The notes: generated by a model from the letters alone, not told the origin. 64,000 nucleotides of DNA from Bog-473 sp963781955 (GCA_963781955.1 CAWAHU010000001.1:682001-746000); one strand, 5' to 3'. Shown: positions 17,205 through 26,347, numbered from the stretch's first letter. A program made the numbers and translations.

Positions 17205-17690
17205 GTGGTGAAGTCAAGCGTCGATGGTCACGAGTTCCTCGACCGTGAGGAATGGGAGTCGTGGGGCGCGTTGATGATGCTGAACCGGACCGTGGTGCAA
17301 GTTCTCGACGCGGAGTTGCGCAGCCACCACGGCATCGCGGTCACCGAGTTCGACGTGCTCATCACACTGTTCAATGCACCGGATCAGCGCCTCGGGATGT
17401 CGGCACTCGCGGATCGGGTGTTGCTGAGCCCGGCAGGAACCACGCACCTGGTGACGCGCCTCGAACGCGACGGAAGGGTACGGCGAGAGGTCGATCCGAC
17501 CGACCGCCGCAAGTGGTTCACCGTCCTCACACCCGAGGGGGATCGAATTCTCCGGGAGGCTCGGCGGACGCATAATGATGTGCTCCGCCGCACCCTCTTC
17601 AGCGCGACGTCACCGACCGATCGGCGCACACTGCAGCGAGTTTGGCGACGCCTCGCCACCGAGCACCGCGACCGGGTGCCGACGATCTGA
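17205..17690 (+). CDS. MarR-family transcriptional regulator
   Basis: About 161 residues with a winged-helix core: RTVVQVLDAELRSHHGIAVTEFDVL, LGMSALADRVLLSPAGTTHLVTRLERDG, VRREVDPTDRRKWFTVLTPEG (wing), then a dimerising C-terminal helix. It should repress itself and the divergent small genes. I place the start at GTG 17205, since TATACT lies 7 nt upstream; TTG 17199 and GTG 17208 are alternatives. There is no ribosome binding site, in line with a leaderless mRNA. Confidence 0.9.
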   Translation: MVKSSVDGHEFLDREEWESWGALMMLNRTVVQVLDAELRSHHGIAVTEFDVLITLFNAPDQRLGMSALADRVLLSPAGTTHLVTRLERDGRVRREVDPTDRRKWFTVLTPEGDRILREARRTHNDVLRRTLFSATSPTDRRTLQRVWRRLATEHRDRVPTI

Positions 17691-17861
17691 ACCGCAGGGC
17701 AGATCGGGGACGGGACATCCAGACGCCGCCCTGCGAAGGACGCGTGAGGACCGAGCGACGACCTATTCCGATCCCGGAAGGTCGAGCGCCGATCCAGGCT
17801 TCACAGATCTGGCGAGAGAGGACGTAGTCAAAGGCCCGAGCGGGCCGACCGTTCACTGGTT

Positions 17862-19343
17862 GTGCTTGCCTCCGTCGCCTCGGCCACGTTGCACGGTGCT
17901 GTGGGCCAACCCGTCTCGGTGGAGGTCCACGTGTCGAACGGGCTCCCCGGGTTCACGATCGTGGGTCTGCCCGACGCGGCGGTGCGCGAGGCACGCGACC
18001 GCGTGCGTGCCGCCCTCCTCTCGAGCGGGCTGTCCTGGCCGCTGCGCCGCGTCACCGTGAACCTGGCGCCCTCGGGGGTCCGCAAGTGCGGCGCCGGCCT
18101 CGACCTCCCGATCGCCGTCGGCCTCCTCGTTGCGACGGGCGAGCTCGACCCGCGGTGCTGTGCGGGCCGCGCCTTCTGCGGAGAGCTCGGGCTCAACGGC
18201 TCGTTGCGGCATGTACCGGGCATGCTCGCGCTGGCCGACGCCACGGCACCGTCCGATCTTGTCGTGCCGCTCTGCGACGTGCGAGAGGCGGCGCTCGTCC
18301 GGGCCGGCGATGTGCGCGGGGCTGGCACCCTTGCTGACCTCGTGCGGATCCTGCGCGGTGAGGTCCCCTGGCCCGACCCCCCACCGGCGCCGGCCCCCGA
18401 CCACGGGACCGGGGGACCGGACCTGTGCGACGTGCACGGCCAGGCAGTCGGACGCCGGGCCCTCGAGGTGGCAGCGGCGGGCGACCACCATCTGCTCATG
18501 GTCGGGCCACCGGGAGCGGGCAAGACGATGTTGGCCGAGCGCCTCGTCGGACTACTCCCGCCGCTCGGCTCGGACGAGGCGATGACGGTGACCCGCATCC
18601 ACTCGGCCGCCGGGTGCGCGCTCCCCGAGGGTGCGCTGATCAGGAGGCCGCCCTTCCGGGCTCCCCATCACCGGGCCTCGGTCGTCGCCCTGGTGGGCGG
18701 GGGGAGCTGGTCCCTGCGACCGGGTGAGGTCAGCCTGGCCACCCACGGCGTCCTCTTCCTCGATGAGCTGGGCGAGTTCCCCGTGGGCGCGCTCGAGGCG
18801 CTGCGCCAGCCCCTCGAGGAGGGGGTGATCCGGGTGAGCCGCGCTGGGGGCACGGTGACCTTCCCGGCTGCGTTCCTCCTCGTGGCGGCCATGAACCCAT
18901 GTCCGTGTGGCGAGGGTGTCTATGAGGGCGCATGCCGGTGCTCGGTCGTAGACCGCGCCCGGTACCGGCGGCGGCTCTCGGCTCCTCTTCTCGACCGCTT
19001 CGATCTGGTCGTCCCGCTCAGCCGCCCCGATCCCGACGATCTACTCGGAGGCGCACCCGGTGAATCGTCCGCCGCGGTGGGAGCCCGCGTGGCGGCGGCC
19101 CGGTCCCGCCTTCGCTTGCCCGCGAGTAGTCCCCGCAGCCAGCTCCTGCGCGAGATCAGCCCTGAGGCGTCGGCACTCCTGGCGTCGAAGTTGCGTGAAG
19201 GGCATCTCAGCCCGCGCGGTCTGCAGAAGGTGCAGCGCGTGGCGCGGACCATCGCCGTGTTGGGCGAGGAGGACGGCGTGTCGTTCGCCCATGTGTCCGA
19301 AGCCCTGTCTCTGCGTGCCGGACAGGCGGTGGTCGCCTCATGA
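17862..19343 (+). CDS. comM: YifB/ComM-type magnesium chelatase-like AAA ATPase
   Basis: A 493-residue protein. The N-terminal ChlI-like domain (LHGAVGQPVSVEVHVSNGLPGFTIVGL) precedes an AAA+ core with Walker A GPPGAGKTML (about 213-222) and Walker B GVLFLDELGEF. Then comes the Cys cluster MNPCPCGEG...CRC and a C-terminal Mg_chelatase_C domain. ComM proteins are helicases that extend integrated strands in natural transformation; the adjacent dprA fits that. The 170 bp before the GTG start show no recognisable gene. Confidence 0.93.
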   Translation: MLASVASATLHGAVGQPVSVEVHVSNGLPGFTIVGLPDAAVREARDRVRAALLSSGLSWPLRRVTVNLAPSGVRKCGAGLDLPIAVGLLVATGELDPRCCAGRAFCGELGLNGSLRHVPGMLALADATAPSDLVVPLCDVREAALVRAGDVRGAGTLADLVRILRGEVPWPDPPPAPAPDHGTGGPDLCDVHGQAVGRRALEVAAAGDHHLLMVGPPGAGKTMLAERLVGLLPPLGSDEAMTVTRIHSAAGCALPEGALIRRPPFRAPHHRASVVALVGGGSWSLRPGEVSLATHGVLFLDELGEFPVGALEALRQPLEEGVIRVSRAGGTVTFPAAFLLVAAMNPCPCGEGVYEGACRCSVVDRARYRRRLSAPLLDRFDLVVPLSRPDPDDLLGGAPGESSAAVGARVAAARSRLRLPASSPRSQLLREISPEASALLASKLREGHLSPRGLQKVQRVARTIAVLGEEDGVSFAHVSEALSLRAGQAVVAS

Positions 19344-20455
19344 ACGCTGCCGATCCTCCCGAGTGGCCCCCACTGCCGGGTCGGTCCGCCCCCGACCTCC
19401 CCGAGCAGGCGTACGCGGTCGCGTTGGCCTCCACCCCGTCGCTCGGACCCGCCTCACTGCGCCGGCTGCTCGCATCGCGCTCGCCGTCCGAGGCGTGGCG
19501 GAGCGACGCACAAGCGACTGACCATTCCCCGATCGATGTCGCGGGCATCTGGCGACGCCACCTGGACCTGGGCATCGAGGTACTCGTGCGCGGGTACCCC
19601 GGGTATCCAGCACGGTTGCTGACAGACCCCGACGCTCCCGCGGTCCTGTTCTGCCTGGGCGACTCGGCCGCTCTCGAGAGCGGCCCGACGGCGGCCGTGG
19701 TGGGGACGCGATCGCCGACTCGCTACGGCATTGGCGTGGCAGCACAACTCGGCGCCGAGCTCTCTTCGGCCGGTGTGAGCGTGACCTCGGGATTGGCTCT
19801 CGGGATCGACGGTGCGGCCCACGAGGGGGCCTGCGGCGCAGGCGCCCCGCCGATCGGGGTCGTTGCCGGGGGCCTCGACCAGGCCTACCCGCGCAGCCAC
19901 GCCCGCCTGTGGGAGCGGGTGGCCGGGGAGGGGGCGGTCGTCACGCAGTGGCCGGCCGGTGTGCGCACCGAGAAGTGGCGCTTCCCGCTGCGCAACCGGC
20001 TCCTCGCCGGGCTGAGCGACGTGGTCGTGGTGGTGGAGAGCCGCCATCACGGCGGGTCACGGCACACCGTGGAGGCGGCGCTGACCCGGGGCGTGCCGGT
20101 CGGTGCCGTTCCGGGGTCCATCCGCAGCGCCACCTCGGAAGGTCCCAATGCCTTGCTGGCGGACGGTGCCTTCCCCGTGTGCTCGTCCGCCGACGTGCTG
20201 GTGGCGCTCTCGCTGTCGGGCGCGCAACTGCCGACCGCCGGCATCCTCGGGACCCCGAGGTCGGTGGCGCCACGGCCGGAGCCGACGGAGGGCATGGACC
20301 GGGCTGTCTATGAGGTCCTCTCGCCGGACCCCGCACCCCTTGATGCCCTGGCCAGGGCCACGGGGCTGGCCCTGGCCGAGCTCTGTGGCCGCCTCGAGCG
20401 CCTGGCCCAGCAGGGTCTGGCCCGTGACGTGGGGGGCTGGTGGGAGCGGGCGTGA
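19340..20455 (+). CDS. dprA: DNA-processing protein DprA
   Basis: A 371-residue DprA/Smf. The Rossmann-like core has VVGTRSPTRYG, VTSGLALGIDGAAHEGA, GVVAGGLDQAYPRSH, RFPLRNRLLAGLSDVVVVVES and GAVPGSI, and a winged-helix end follows (about 305-371). DprA loads RecA on incoming single strands. Its ATG overlaps the comM stop (ATGA), so the two are coupled. The N-terminal segment is shorter than a full SAM domain. Confidence 0.95.
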   Translation: MNAADPPEWPPLPGRSAPDLPEQAYAVALASTPSLGPASLRRLLASRSPSEAWRSDAQATDHSPIDVAGIWRRHLDLGIEVLVRGYPGYPARLLTDPDAPAVLFCLGDSAALESGPTAAVVGTRSPTRYGIGVAAQLGAELSSAGVSVTSGLALGIDGAAHEGACGAGAPPIGVVAGGLDQAYPRSHARLWERVAGEGAVVTQWPAGVRTEKWRFPLRNRLLAGLSDVVVVVESRHHGGSRHTVEAALTRGVPVGAVPGSIRSATSEGPNALLADGAFPVCSSADVLVALSLSGAQLPTAGILGTPRSVAPRPEPTEGMDRAVYEVLSPDPAPLDALARATGLALAELCGRLERLAQQGLARDVGGWWERA

Positions 20456-20494
20456 CCCCAAGAGGGGCCGATCGGCACCGTAACCTGCGACGTC

Positions 20495-21025
20495 GTGGAC
20501 GGGCGCTTCCTCCAGGGCGACGACGTGGCAGGGCTGCGGGTCGAGGCCCTCAGGGCGGAGGCGGAGGGCGCCGGCGCCGTCTTCGTGAGCGAGGGGCCCC
20601 TCGGCGACCCCGTCGTCCTGGCTGCGGGCCTGAGCGCTTCGGTCAGCCGGGCGCTCCTCGGGGTGCGCACGAGGCTGCAGGGCGGCCGCCATCCGGCCGT
20701 GTGGGCCCGCGAGCTCACCACCCTCGATCTGGTCTGCGGCGCCCGGACCGTCCTGTGCCTCGCGTCGCCGTTCAGCGGGCCCGAGCGGCTCATCGAGGCG
20801 ATCGGGCTGTGCCGGACCCTGTGGCGCCAGGGGGTCGCCGACGGTGGAACGCACTTCCCGGTCACCGGGGCCGTGAACCGCCCGCGCCCCGCCACCGCGG
20901 GCAGCCCGCTGGTGGCACTCGATCTCACCACGGGCGAGGAGCCGGCGCCGGGGCTCATCGACGTGGCCGACCTGCTGTTGCGCCCCGGCGACCGCCCGTC
21001 CGCCTGCCGAGTGGAGCGCCCGTGA
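20495..21025 (+). CDS. Half-size luciferase-like (LLM) protein
   Basis: 176 residues that resemble only the N-terminal part of a luciferase-like TIM barrel: EGAGAVFVSEGPLGDPVVLAAG, SRALLGVRTRL, RHPAVWARELTTLDLVCGART. Full LLM flavoproteins have about 300-340 residues, so flavin/F420 binding is doubtful. GTG 20495 follows TAACCT (20481-20486) by 8 nt, and the stop overlaps the GTG of the acyltransferase, so the short form seems to be a real coupled gene rather than debris. Function unknown. Confidence 0.65.
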   Translation: MDGRFLQGDDVAGLRVEALRAEAEGAGAVFVSEGPLGDPVVLAAGLSASVSRALLGVRTRLQGGRHPAVWARELTTLDLVCGARTVLCLASPFSGPERLIEAIGLCRTLWRQGVADGGTHFPVTGAVNRPRPATAGSPLVALDLTTGEEPAPGLIDVADLLLRPGDRPSACRVERP

Positions 21026-23151
21026 CGGACGCCACCGTGGTGCGCGAGCAGCACCTCGCGCTGACGGCCGAGAACGCCGTGAGCGGGCGGCACCTGCCTG
21101 CACTCAACGGGCTCCGGGGCTTGGCCGTCATCGGTGTCGTCGCCTACCACCTCCAACTCGGTTGGGCGTCGGGCGGGTACCTGGGCGTGGACCTGTTCTT
21201 CGTCCTCTCGGGGTTCTTGATCACCACCTTGCTGCTCGAGGAGCGCGCAGGCAAGGGTCGCATCGACCTGGCGGCCTTCTGGGGCCGGCGAGCCCGGCGA
21301 CTCCTCCCGGCCCTGTTCCTCGTCCTCGTCGCGCTGGCGCTCTACGTGATCCTGAACGGGAGGTTCGGTGGGCCGGGTGCCAACGGGGCGATCGACCTCC
21401 AGGGGCTCCGGGGCGAGTCCATCGCCACGCTGCTCTACGTCAACAACTGGCACCTGATCTACGCACACCAGTCCTACTTCGCCCAGTTCTCCGCGCCCTC
21501 CCCGTTGCAGCACACCTGGTCGCTCGCGATCGAGGAGCAGTTCTACCTGGTCTGGCCCCTCGTTCTCCTCCTGCTCCTGCGCATCGCTCCCCGCCGGTGG
21601 CGCCCGGCCGGCGTCGTGGTCGCTGTGACCTTCGGCGTCGTGTCGGCCATCGTGATGGCGGTCCTCTTCGATCCCGCTGTCGACCCCTCGCGCGTCTACT
21701 TCGGGACCGACACCAGGCTCTTCGACCTGATGGCGGGGGCGACACTCGCCTTCGTGGCCGCGTCGAGGCCACAGCCCGGCCCCACGGCGCGCCGGGCCCT
21801 CCACACCGTCGGCCCCGTGGCGGCGGCCGTGCTGGCCGTGTTCTGGGTGACGGCGGGCACCCCGGCCGGGCTACCCAGGGACTACATGTTCGAGGGCGGG
21901 TTCCTCGTGTGCGCCGCGCTGGCCGGGCTGGTCGTCGCCGATGCCCGCCTGGCGGCACCGGGGCGCTTCTCGCGGGCGCTGGCCTGGGGTCCGTTGCACT
22001 TCGTGGGGACGATCTCCTACGGCGTGTACCTGTGGCACTGGCCGGTGATCGTGTACCTCAACGGCACCCGCACCGGGCTCTCGGGCTGGTCGCTCGACGT
22101 CGCCAGGATCGCGGCCACACTCGCCCTCTCCACGGCCAGTTACTACCTGGTCGAGCGCCCGATCCGCCTGGCCCATCTCCACGGCTGGGCCCGCGTATGG
22201 GCGTGGCCGGCGGCCGGCGTGGCCACGGCGGCCATCCTCGTGGTCGCCACCTTCCCGGCCGTGGCCGATCCCGGAAAGGTCGTCGGCACCACGCGCGTCG
22301 CGACGGCCAGCCCGTCCGCCCTCGTGCCCGGGCAGGGGGGATACGAGAAGCAGGTCCCCATCACGCTGAGCTCGCCGCTCAGTGCCGCCCACCCGCTGCA
22401 CGTGATGGTGATCGGTGACTCGGTCATGCACGACGCCTCGTACGGCATCACCGCTGCGTTGGGCGCGACGGGTGAGGCCACCGTGGCCACGAGGACCTAC
22501 CCCGGATTCGGGCTCACGACGGCGACGGACTGGCCCACCTCGCTGCCGAACCTGATCAAGGAGACGGGCGCCCAACTCGTCATCGCCTCGTGGAGCTGGG
22601 ACCAGTCGGGTCCCGGGACCCCGAACGCCCTGCACCAGCCGGTCCAGTACACCGCGCTCCTGCGGAGGGCGGTGGCCACGATGCTCACCCCGGGCAACGG
22701 CGTCGAAGGCGTGATCTTCACGCAGTTCCCCAAGTCGGGGAACATCGAGGGAGCGTCTCCCGCGGTGACGGCCGCCTACAACGCGGCCCGCCGGCAGGGC
22801 CTGCACGCGTGGAACGCAATCGCCGAGAAGATGCCGGGGTACTTCCCCGGGAGGGTCATGTACCTGCCCATCGGCAGCTCCCTGACCGTGCACGGGAAGT
22901 ATTCCTCCTGGCTCCCGCCCGGGACCAGAGCCCACGCGCCCTCGAGCCAGTGGATCCGAGCGCGCAAGGTCGACAAGGTCCACCTTTGCCCCGAGGGCAG
23001 CGCCCGCTATGCCGACGCGCTGCTGGCCGACATGACCGCGATCCTCCACATGGCGCAGGCCACGCCGGACTGGTCCCAGGGGTCCTGGACCACGGACCCG
23101 AACTTCAACGACCCGCCCGGGGGTTGCCCAGAGGACCACCCGCCGGGCTGA
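21022..23151 (+). CDS. OafA/YrhL-type acyltransferase with SGNH domain
   Basis: A 709-residue membrane enzyme. Residues about 20-400 form an acyltransferase-3 domain of ten or so helices with LPALNGLRGLAVIGVVAYH, GVDLFFVLSGFLIT and HTWSLAIEEQFYLVWP. After a linker, residues about 450-700 are an SGNH domain with VIGDSVMHDAS. Such enzymes O-acylate exported glycans or peptidoglycan across the membrane. GTG 21022 overlaps the preceding stop (GTGA). Confidence 0.93.
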   Translation: MTDATVVREQHLALTAENAVSGRHLPALNGLRGLAVIGVVAYHLQLGWASGGYLGVDLFFVLSGFLITTLLLEERAGKGRIDLAAFWGRRARRLLPALFLVLVALALYVILNGRFGGPGANGAIDLQGLRGESIATLLYVNNWHLIYAHQSYFAQFSAPSPLQHTWSLAIEEQFYLVWPLVLLLLLRIAPRRWRPAGVVVAVTFGVVSAIVMAVLFDPAVDPSRVYFGTDTRLFDLMAGATLAFVAASRPQPGPTARRALHTVGPVAAAVLAVFWVTAGTPAGLPRDYMFEGGFLVCAALAGLVVADARLAAPGRFSRALAWGPLHFVGTISYGVYLWHWPVIVYLNGTRTGLSGWSLDVARIAATLALSTASYYLVERPIRLAHLHGWARVWAWPAAGVATAAILVVATFPAVADPGKVVGTTRVATASPSALVPGQGGYEKQVPITLSSPLSAAHPLHVMVIGDSVMHDASYGITAALGATGEATVATRTYPGFGLTTATDWPTSLPNLIKETGAQLVIASWSWDQSGPGTPNALHQPVQYTALLRRAVATMLTPGNGVEGVIFTQFPKSGNIEGASPAVTAAYNAARRQGLHAWNAIAEKMPGYFPGRVMYLPIGSSLTVHGKYSSWLPPGTRAHAPSSQWIRARKVDKVHLCPEGSARYADALLADMTAILHMAQATPDWSQGSWTTDPNFNDPPGGCPEDHPPG

Positions 23152-23169
23152 GGCACCGTCGCGGCCTGC

Positions 23170-23631
23170 TCAGGGCTGGCTGCAGAAGGGGTTGGCTGCG
23201 TTGATGGTGCTCGAGCCGGTGGCCGTCGACGCCGGCCCGAGCCAGTTGGTACCGATCTTGGTCGCCACCTCGAACCAGTACTTGCTGCCCGCGGTCAGCG
23301 TCCCGCTCGTCCACGACGTCGTGGTGACTCCGGTCGCCACCGAGGCGAAGCCGGTGGTCGCCGACGTCGTCGACTGGTAGATCGTGTAGTTGGTGGCGTG
23401 GGTGACGGCGGTCCAGGTCACCTTGATCGTCTTCGCCGTGGTCGGCGCGGCACAGGTCGCAGTGGCCCCGGTCGGGGCAGTTGGGAGTGCCTGCGCCTTG
23501 GCCTCGCCCTTGCTACCGGCGGCCAGATGCACCACCCAGTTGGTGGCCGCCCAGGCCGCTTGCGACAGCGCCCAGGAGCTCAGGACGAGGGTGGTCGCTC
23601 CGAGGATGACGAGGAGGGGGCTGCGGCGCAA
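23170..23631 (-). CDS. Exported fibronectin type III-like protein with NWVV motif
   Basis: 153 residues. A hydrophobic N-terminal signal or anchor (about 5-28) is followed by ATNWVVHLAAGSKGEAKA, then a single FN3-like domain (KTIKVTWTAVTHATNYTIY, KYWFEVAT). Two Cys, near 59 and 151, could form a disulfide. TTG start after a G-rich stretch. The motif just after the signal is nearly the same as in the next gene upstream (23690), so the two are probably related surface proteins expressed together. Function unknown. Confidence 0.72.
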   Translation of the reverse strand: MRRSPLLVILGATTLVLSSWALSQAAWAATNWVVHLAAGSKGEAKAQALPTAPTGATATCAAPTTAKTIKVTWTAVTHATNYTIYQSTTSATTGFASVATGVTTTSWTSGTLTAGSKYWFEVATKIGTNWLGPASTATGSSTINAANPFCSQP

Positions 23632-23689
23632 ACCGGCCCCCCCTCGTCGTCCGCTCTCGGTCTGTCCTCTACGGGGCCGTGAGGACAGA

Positions 23690-24415
23690 TCAGGCTGTCC
23701 AGGCGTCAGTTGCCGGTGAGGTGGTCGACGTCGCTGCGCCTCCGGTCGCGGTGACGCCCGTCAAGGACGGCATTGAGAAGTAGGTGTTGGCGCACGCCGT
23801 CGGTGAGGCTGTCGTCATGCTGGCGTCGTTGGTCAGGGTCACCACCAGCGGGTTGTTGGCCTGGCCGCTGGCCCCGACCGTCAATGCCGTGGTCAGGGTG
23901 TGCGAACTGCCGCTCGTGCCCGTCGCGAAGTTCCACAGGACGTAGCTGGGTGTCGCAGCCAGGCAGCCGGTCTGGGTCGTGGTCAGCGCGCTCGTGGTGT
24001 AGCCGGTGGCATACGTGGTGTTGGTGGGCAGCTGCATCGCCGTGATGGTCACCGGGTAGGGGTTGGGGTTGGCGATCGTGACGACGACGTCACCGGTCCC
24101 ACCCGGGTAGAGGAGGTTGCTGGCCGCGGGCGAGGCCACGGCACTGATCGACAGGTTCTGGATGGTGGCTGACTGGCCTTCACCCGACGAGCCCGCCCCC
24201 AGGTTGACCACCCAGTTGGACGCTGCGTAGGCCCCGACGCCGGCCAGCAGGATGCCGCAGACGGCGGACACCACCTTCATGCGAGTGGTCAGCCGGGCCG
24301 TCGAGCGCTTCGGCCTCGTGGCGGCGTGCCTGGGCCCAGCGCTCTCCCCGGTGGTGTTCCTGGGCGGGATGCCTTCCGGCAAGACGTTGCCCGGCTCGAG
24401 GTTCCCTGTGCTCAC
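23690..24415 (-). CDS. Exported beta-rich protein with NWVV motif
   Basis: About 241 residues from GTG 24415 (or 196 from ATG 24280). The longer form has a basic cytoplasmic tail of some 45 residues before a hydrophobic segment VVSAVCGILLAGVGAYA. The mature part starts ASNWVVNLGAGSSGEGQSA, then a Thr/Ser-rich beta domain with LLYPGGTGDVVVTIANPNPYPVTITAM, reminiscent of DUF11/transglutaminase-accessory-like beta sandwiches. Surface exposure is likely; the role is unknown. The open frame continues to 25486 but overlaps the kinase gene on the other strand. Confidence 0.7.
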   Translation of the reverse strand: MSTGNLEPGNVLPEGIPPRNTTGESAGPRHAATRPKRSTARLTTRMKVVSAVCGILLAGVGAYAASNWVVNLGAGSSGEGQSATIQNLSISAVASPAASNLLYPGGTGDVVVTIANPNPYPVTITAMQLPTNTTYATGYTTSALTTTQTGCLAATPSYVLWNFATGTSGSSHTLTTALTVGASGQANNPLVVTLTNDASMTTASPTACANTYFSMPSLTGVTATGGAATSTTSPATDAWTA

Positions 24416-24577
24416 GTGTCCTGTCCTTGTCCCGCCGGCGAGCGGCGACTCGTGCTTGGCGTGTGACTGCGGGCCGCACTTCGCCGGCGGACGGCGCTGC
24501 ACGACTCTGTTGGTGACCTTGGTGACGTCGGAGGGACGACCACCCTCCTGAAGGGATGTCGAGGCAATTGGACGGGT

Positions 24578-24621
24578 GACGAAATTCGTCGTCAGCTGGA
24601 CTTTTGGAACAACGGCCGTTG
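24578..24621. promoter_or_regulatory. Two palindromes in the kinase/exported-protein intergenic region
   Basis: GACGAAATTCGTC (24578-24590, 6-bp arms, one central base) and CAACGGCCGTTG (24610-24621, perfect 12-mer) are 19 bp apart in the 294-bp divergent gap 24416-24709. They are candidate operators, possibly for the adjacent LuxR-type regulator. The rest of the gap shows only ATACAAAT just before the kinase ATG. Confidence 0.5.
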
Positions 24622-24709
24622 GGTCACACGCGGGCGTGCCCACGTCGACCCGAACCCGTCGCGTGCGGTATTCAGCCTCCGGCCCGGCCGGGCCGATACA
24701 AATAGGGAG

Positions 24710-26347
24710 ATGAGCCCGGCCCTCTCCCGTGACCCTCACGCTCGGTACGTGCCGTTCGTCGCGGTCGGCCTCCTGGGGCAGCTGAGCGCGCTCTGGCCGT
24801 CGGCGCCCGCCGAAATGGGTCCGTTCTGGGCCAGCTGCGCGCTCTTGGCCTTCTCGGTGGTCCTCGTGATGTGGCTCCCGAGGTGGCCTGGCGGCACCTG
24901 GCTGGTGGCCTCGGGTGCCTACGTCGCCTCGGTCTCGTTCCTGATCATCTCCGTCGGAGGAAGTGACAGCGGTCTCGGCGCGCTGTACTTCGTGCCGATC
25001 GTGGGGGTGGCGCTCTACGGCGAGATCTGGGAGTCGGTCGTGGTCTTGGGCTTCGACCTGGCCGCGTTCGTGACCACGGTGGCCGCGATCGGGCCGCACG
25101 TCGCGGCGGCCGGACCTCGGCGTGTGTTCTTCTTCACCTGCATCGCGATCCTGGTATCGCTCGGCATCCAAACCCTGCGGCACCGCCTTGGCGTGTCCAA
25201 CGAGCGCACCCAGCGGCTGCTGCGGCAGGCAGAGGCCTCGAACGAGGCTGCTCGCCGACTGGCCACGCTGTCGGAACCCTCCGCCATCACGGCCATCGGT
25301 GTCGAGCTGGCGGTCAGCATGGTCTTCTCCCCCGACGCCGAGGTGCGGCGCGCCTGCTACTACCGGATCGTGGACGGCTTCGTCGAGGTCCACGAACACC
25401 CCGACGGATCGGCCAAGGCCGACTCGCTGGATCAGGTGGTCTGGTCGGATCGTGTCCTCGACGAGGAATGGCTGCTTCGCGAGCACCCGGGCCTACGCCA
25501 GGCGGTGACGACATGCCAACCCGTGGCGGCGCGTCTCGAACCCGACGAGGTCGGGCCGGGGCTCCGGCCGTTGCTCGAGCAGCTCGGCATCACCCACGGT
25601 GCCTGGGTGCCCGTCTGCCCCGAAGGGACGCTGCACGGAGTCCTGGCGGTGGCCGACCGCGGGAAGCCCGTCCCCAAGGAGTCGTACGACCGCCTGATCG
25701 GTGTCGGGCACCTGATGGAGCTCGCCCTGGCCACCTGGGCCGCGCATGAGAAGCTCCAGGAGCAGGCCACGCTCGATGAGCGGCGGCGCATCGCGCGCGA
25801 GCTCCACGACGGGCTGGCCCACGAGCTCGCTTTCATCACCAGCAAGACACGGGGCGTGCGTGACGATGCATCACGCGCTTCGCTGGACGTGCGGGCCGTG
25901 GCTGGCGCAGCCGACCGTGCACTCGACGAGGCCCGTCGCGCCATCACCGTGCTCTCCGTGACCCGGCCGCAGTCTGTTGCCGACGCCATCGCGCAGACCG
26001 CCGAGGACATGGGGGCACGATTCGGCATGGCCGTGGAGCTCGACTTGGCCCAGAGCGTCGAAGTCCCTGGAGAGGTCACCGAGAACCTGCTGCGCGTCGC
26101 CCGGGAGGCGCTCACCAACGCCGCTACGCACGGTGCGTCACGCCATGTACGGGTGCGCCTGGAGCAGACCGATCGGCTGCGCCTCGTCATTGAGGACGAC
26201 GGCTGCGGCTTCGACCCCGAGAGCGCCCGGGCCGGTGGTGGCTTCGGACTCATCGGCATGCAGGAGCGGGCGGCTTCGGTCGGGGCCGAGCTGCACGTCG
26301 ACTCGGCACTCGGCTGCGGCACGCTCGTGACGGTGGCGTTCCGGTGA
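24710..26347 (+). CDS. Sensor histidine kinase, NarL/DesK (HisKA_3) type
   Basis: A 545-residue kinase. Residues 1-155 contain about five membrane helices; a GAF-like region spans roughly 180-340. The HisKA_3 box RRRIARELHDGLAHEL has the phosphorylated His near 365. The ATPase part carries EALTNAATHG, DDGCGFDP and GFGLIGMQERA. It should phosphorylate the regulator encoded by the overlapping next gene. The stimulus is unknown. ATACAAAT lies just before the ATG. Confidence 0.93.
   Translation: MSPALSRDPHARYVPFVAVGLLGQLSALWPSAPAEMGPFWASCALLAFSVVLVMWLPRWPGGTWLVASGAYVASVSFLIISVGGSDSGLGALYFVPIVGVALYGEIWESVVVLGFDLAAFVTTVAAIGPHVAAAGPRRVFFFTCIAILVSLGIQTLRHRLGVSNERTQRLLRQAEASNEAARRLATLSEPSAITAIGVELAVSMVFSPDAEVRRACYYRIVDGFVEVHEHPDGSAKADSLDQVVWSDRVLDEEWLLREHPGLRQAVTTCQPVAARLEPDEVGPGLRPLLEQLGITHGAWVPVCPEGTLHGVLAVADRGKPVPKESYDRLIGVGHLMELALATWAAHEKLQEQATLDERRRIARELHDGLAHELAFITSKTRGVRDDASRASLDVRAVAGAADRALDEARRAITVLSVTRPQSVADAIAQTAEDMGARFGMAVELDLAQSVEVPGEVTENLLRVAREALTNAATHGASRHVRVRLEQTDRLRLVIEDDGCGFDPESARAGGGFGLIGMQERAASVGAELHVDSALGCGTLVTVAFR

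Noticed and set aside
17691..17861. A small gene between marR and comM
   Set aside because: Open frames there lack a credible start signal and show no recognisable protein; treated as intergenic.
23690..25486. A long 598-residue form of the NWVV-motif protein
   Set aside because: The upstream 357 codons lie antisense to the histidine kinase and have no signal or domain; the start is within 24280-24415.
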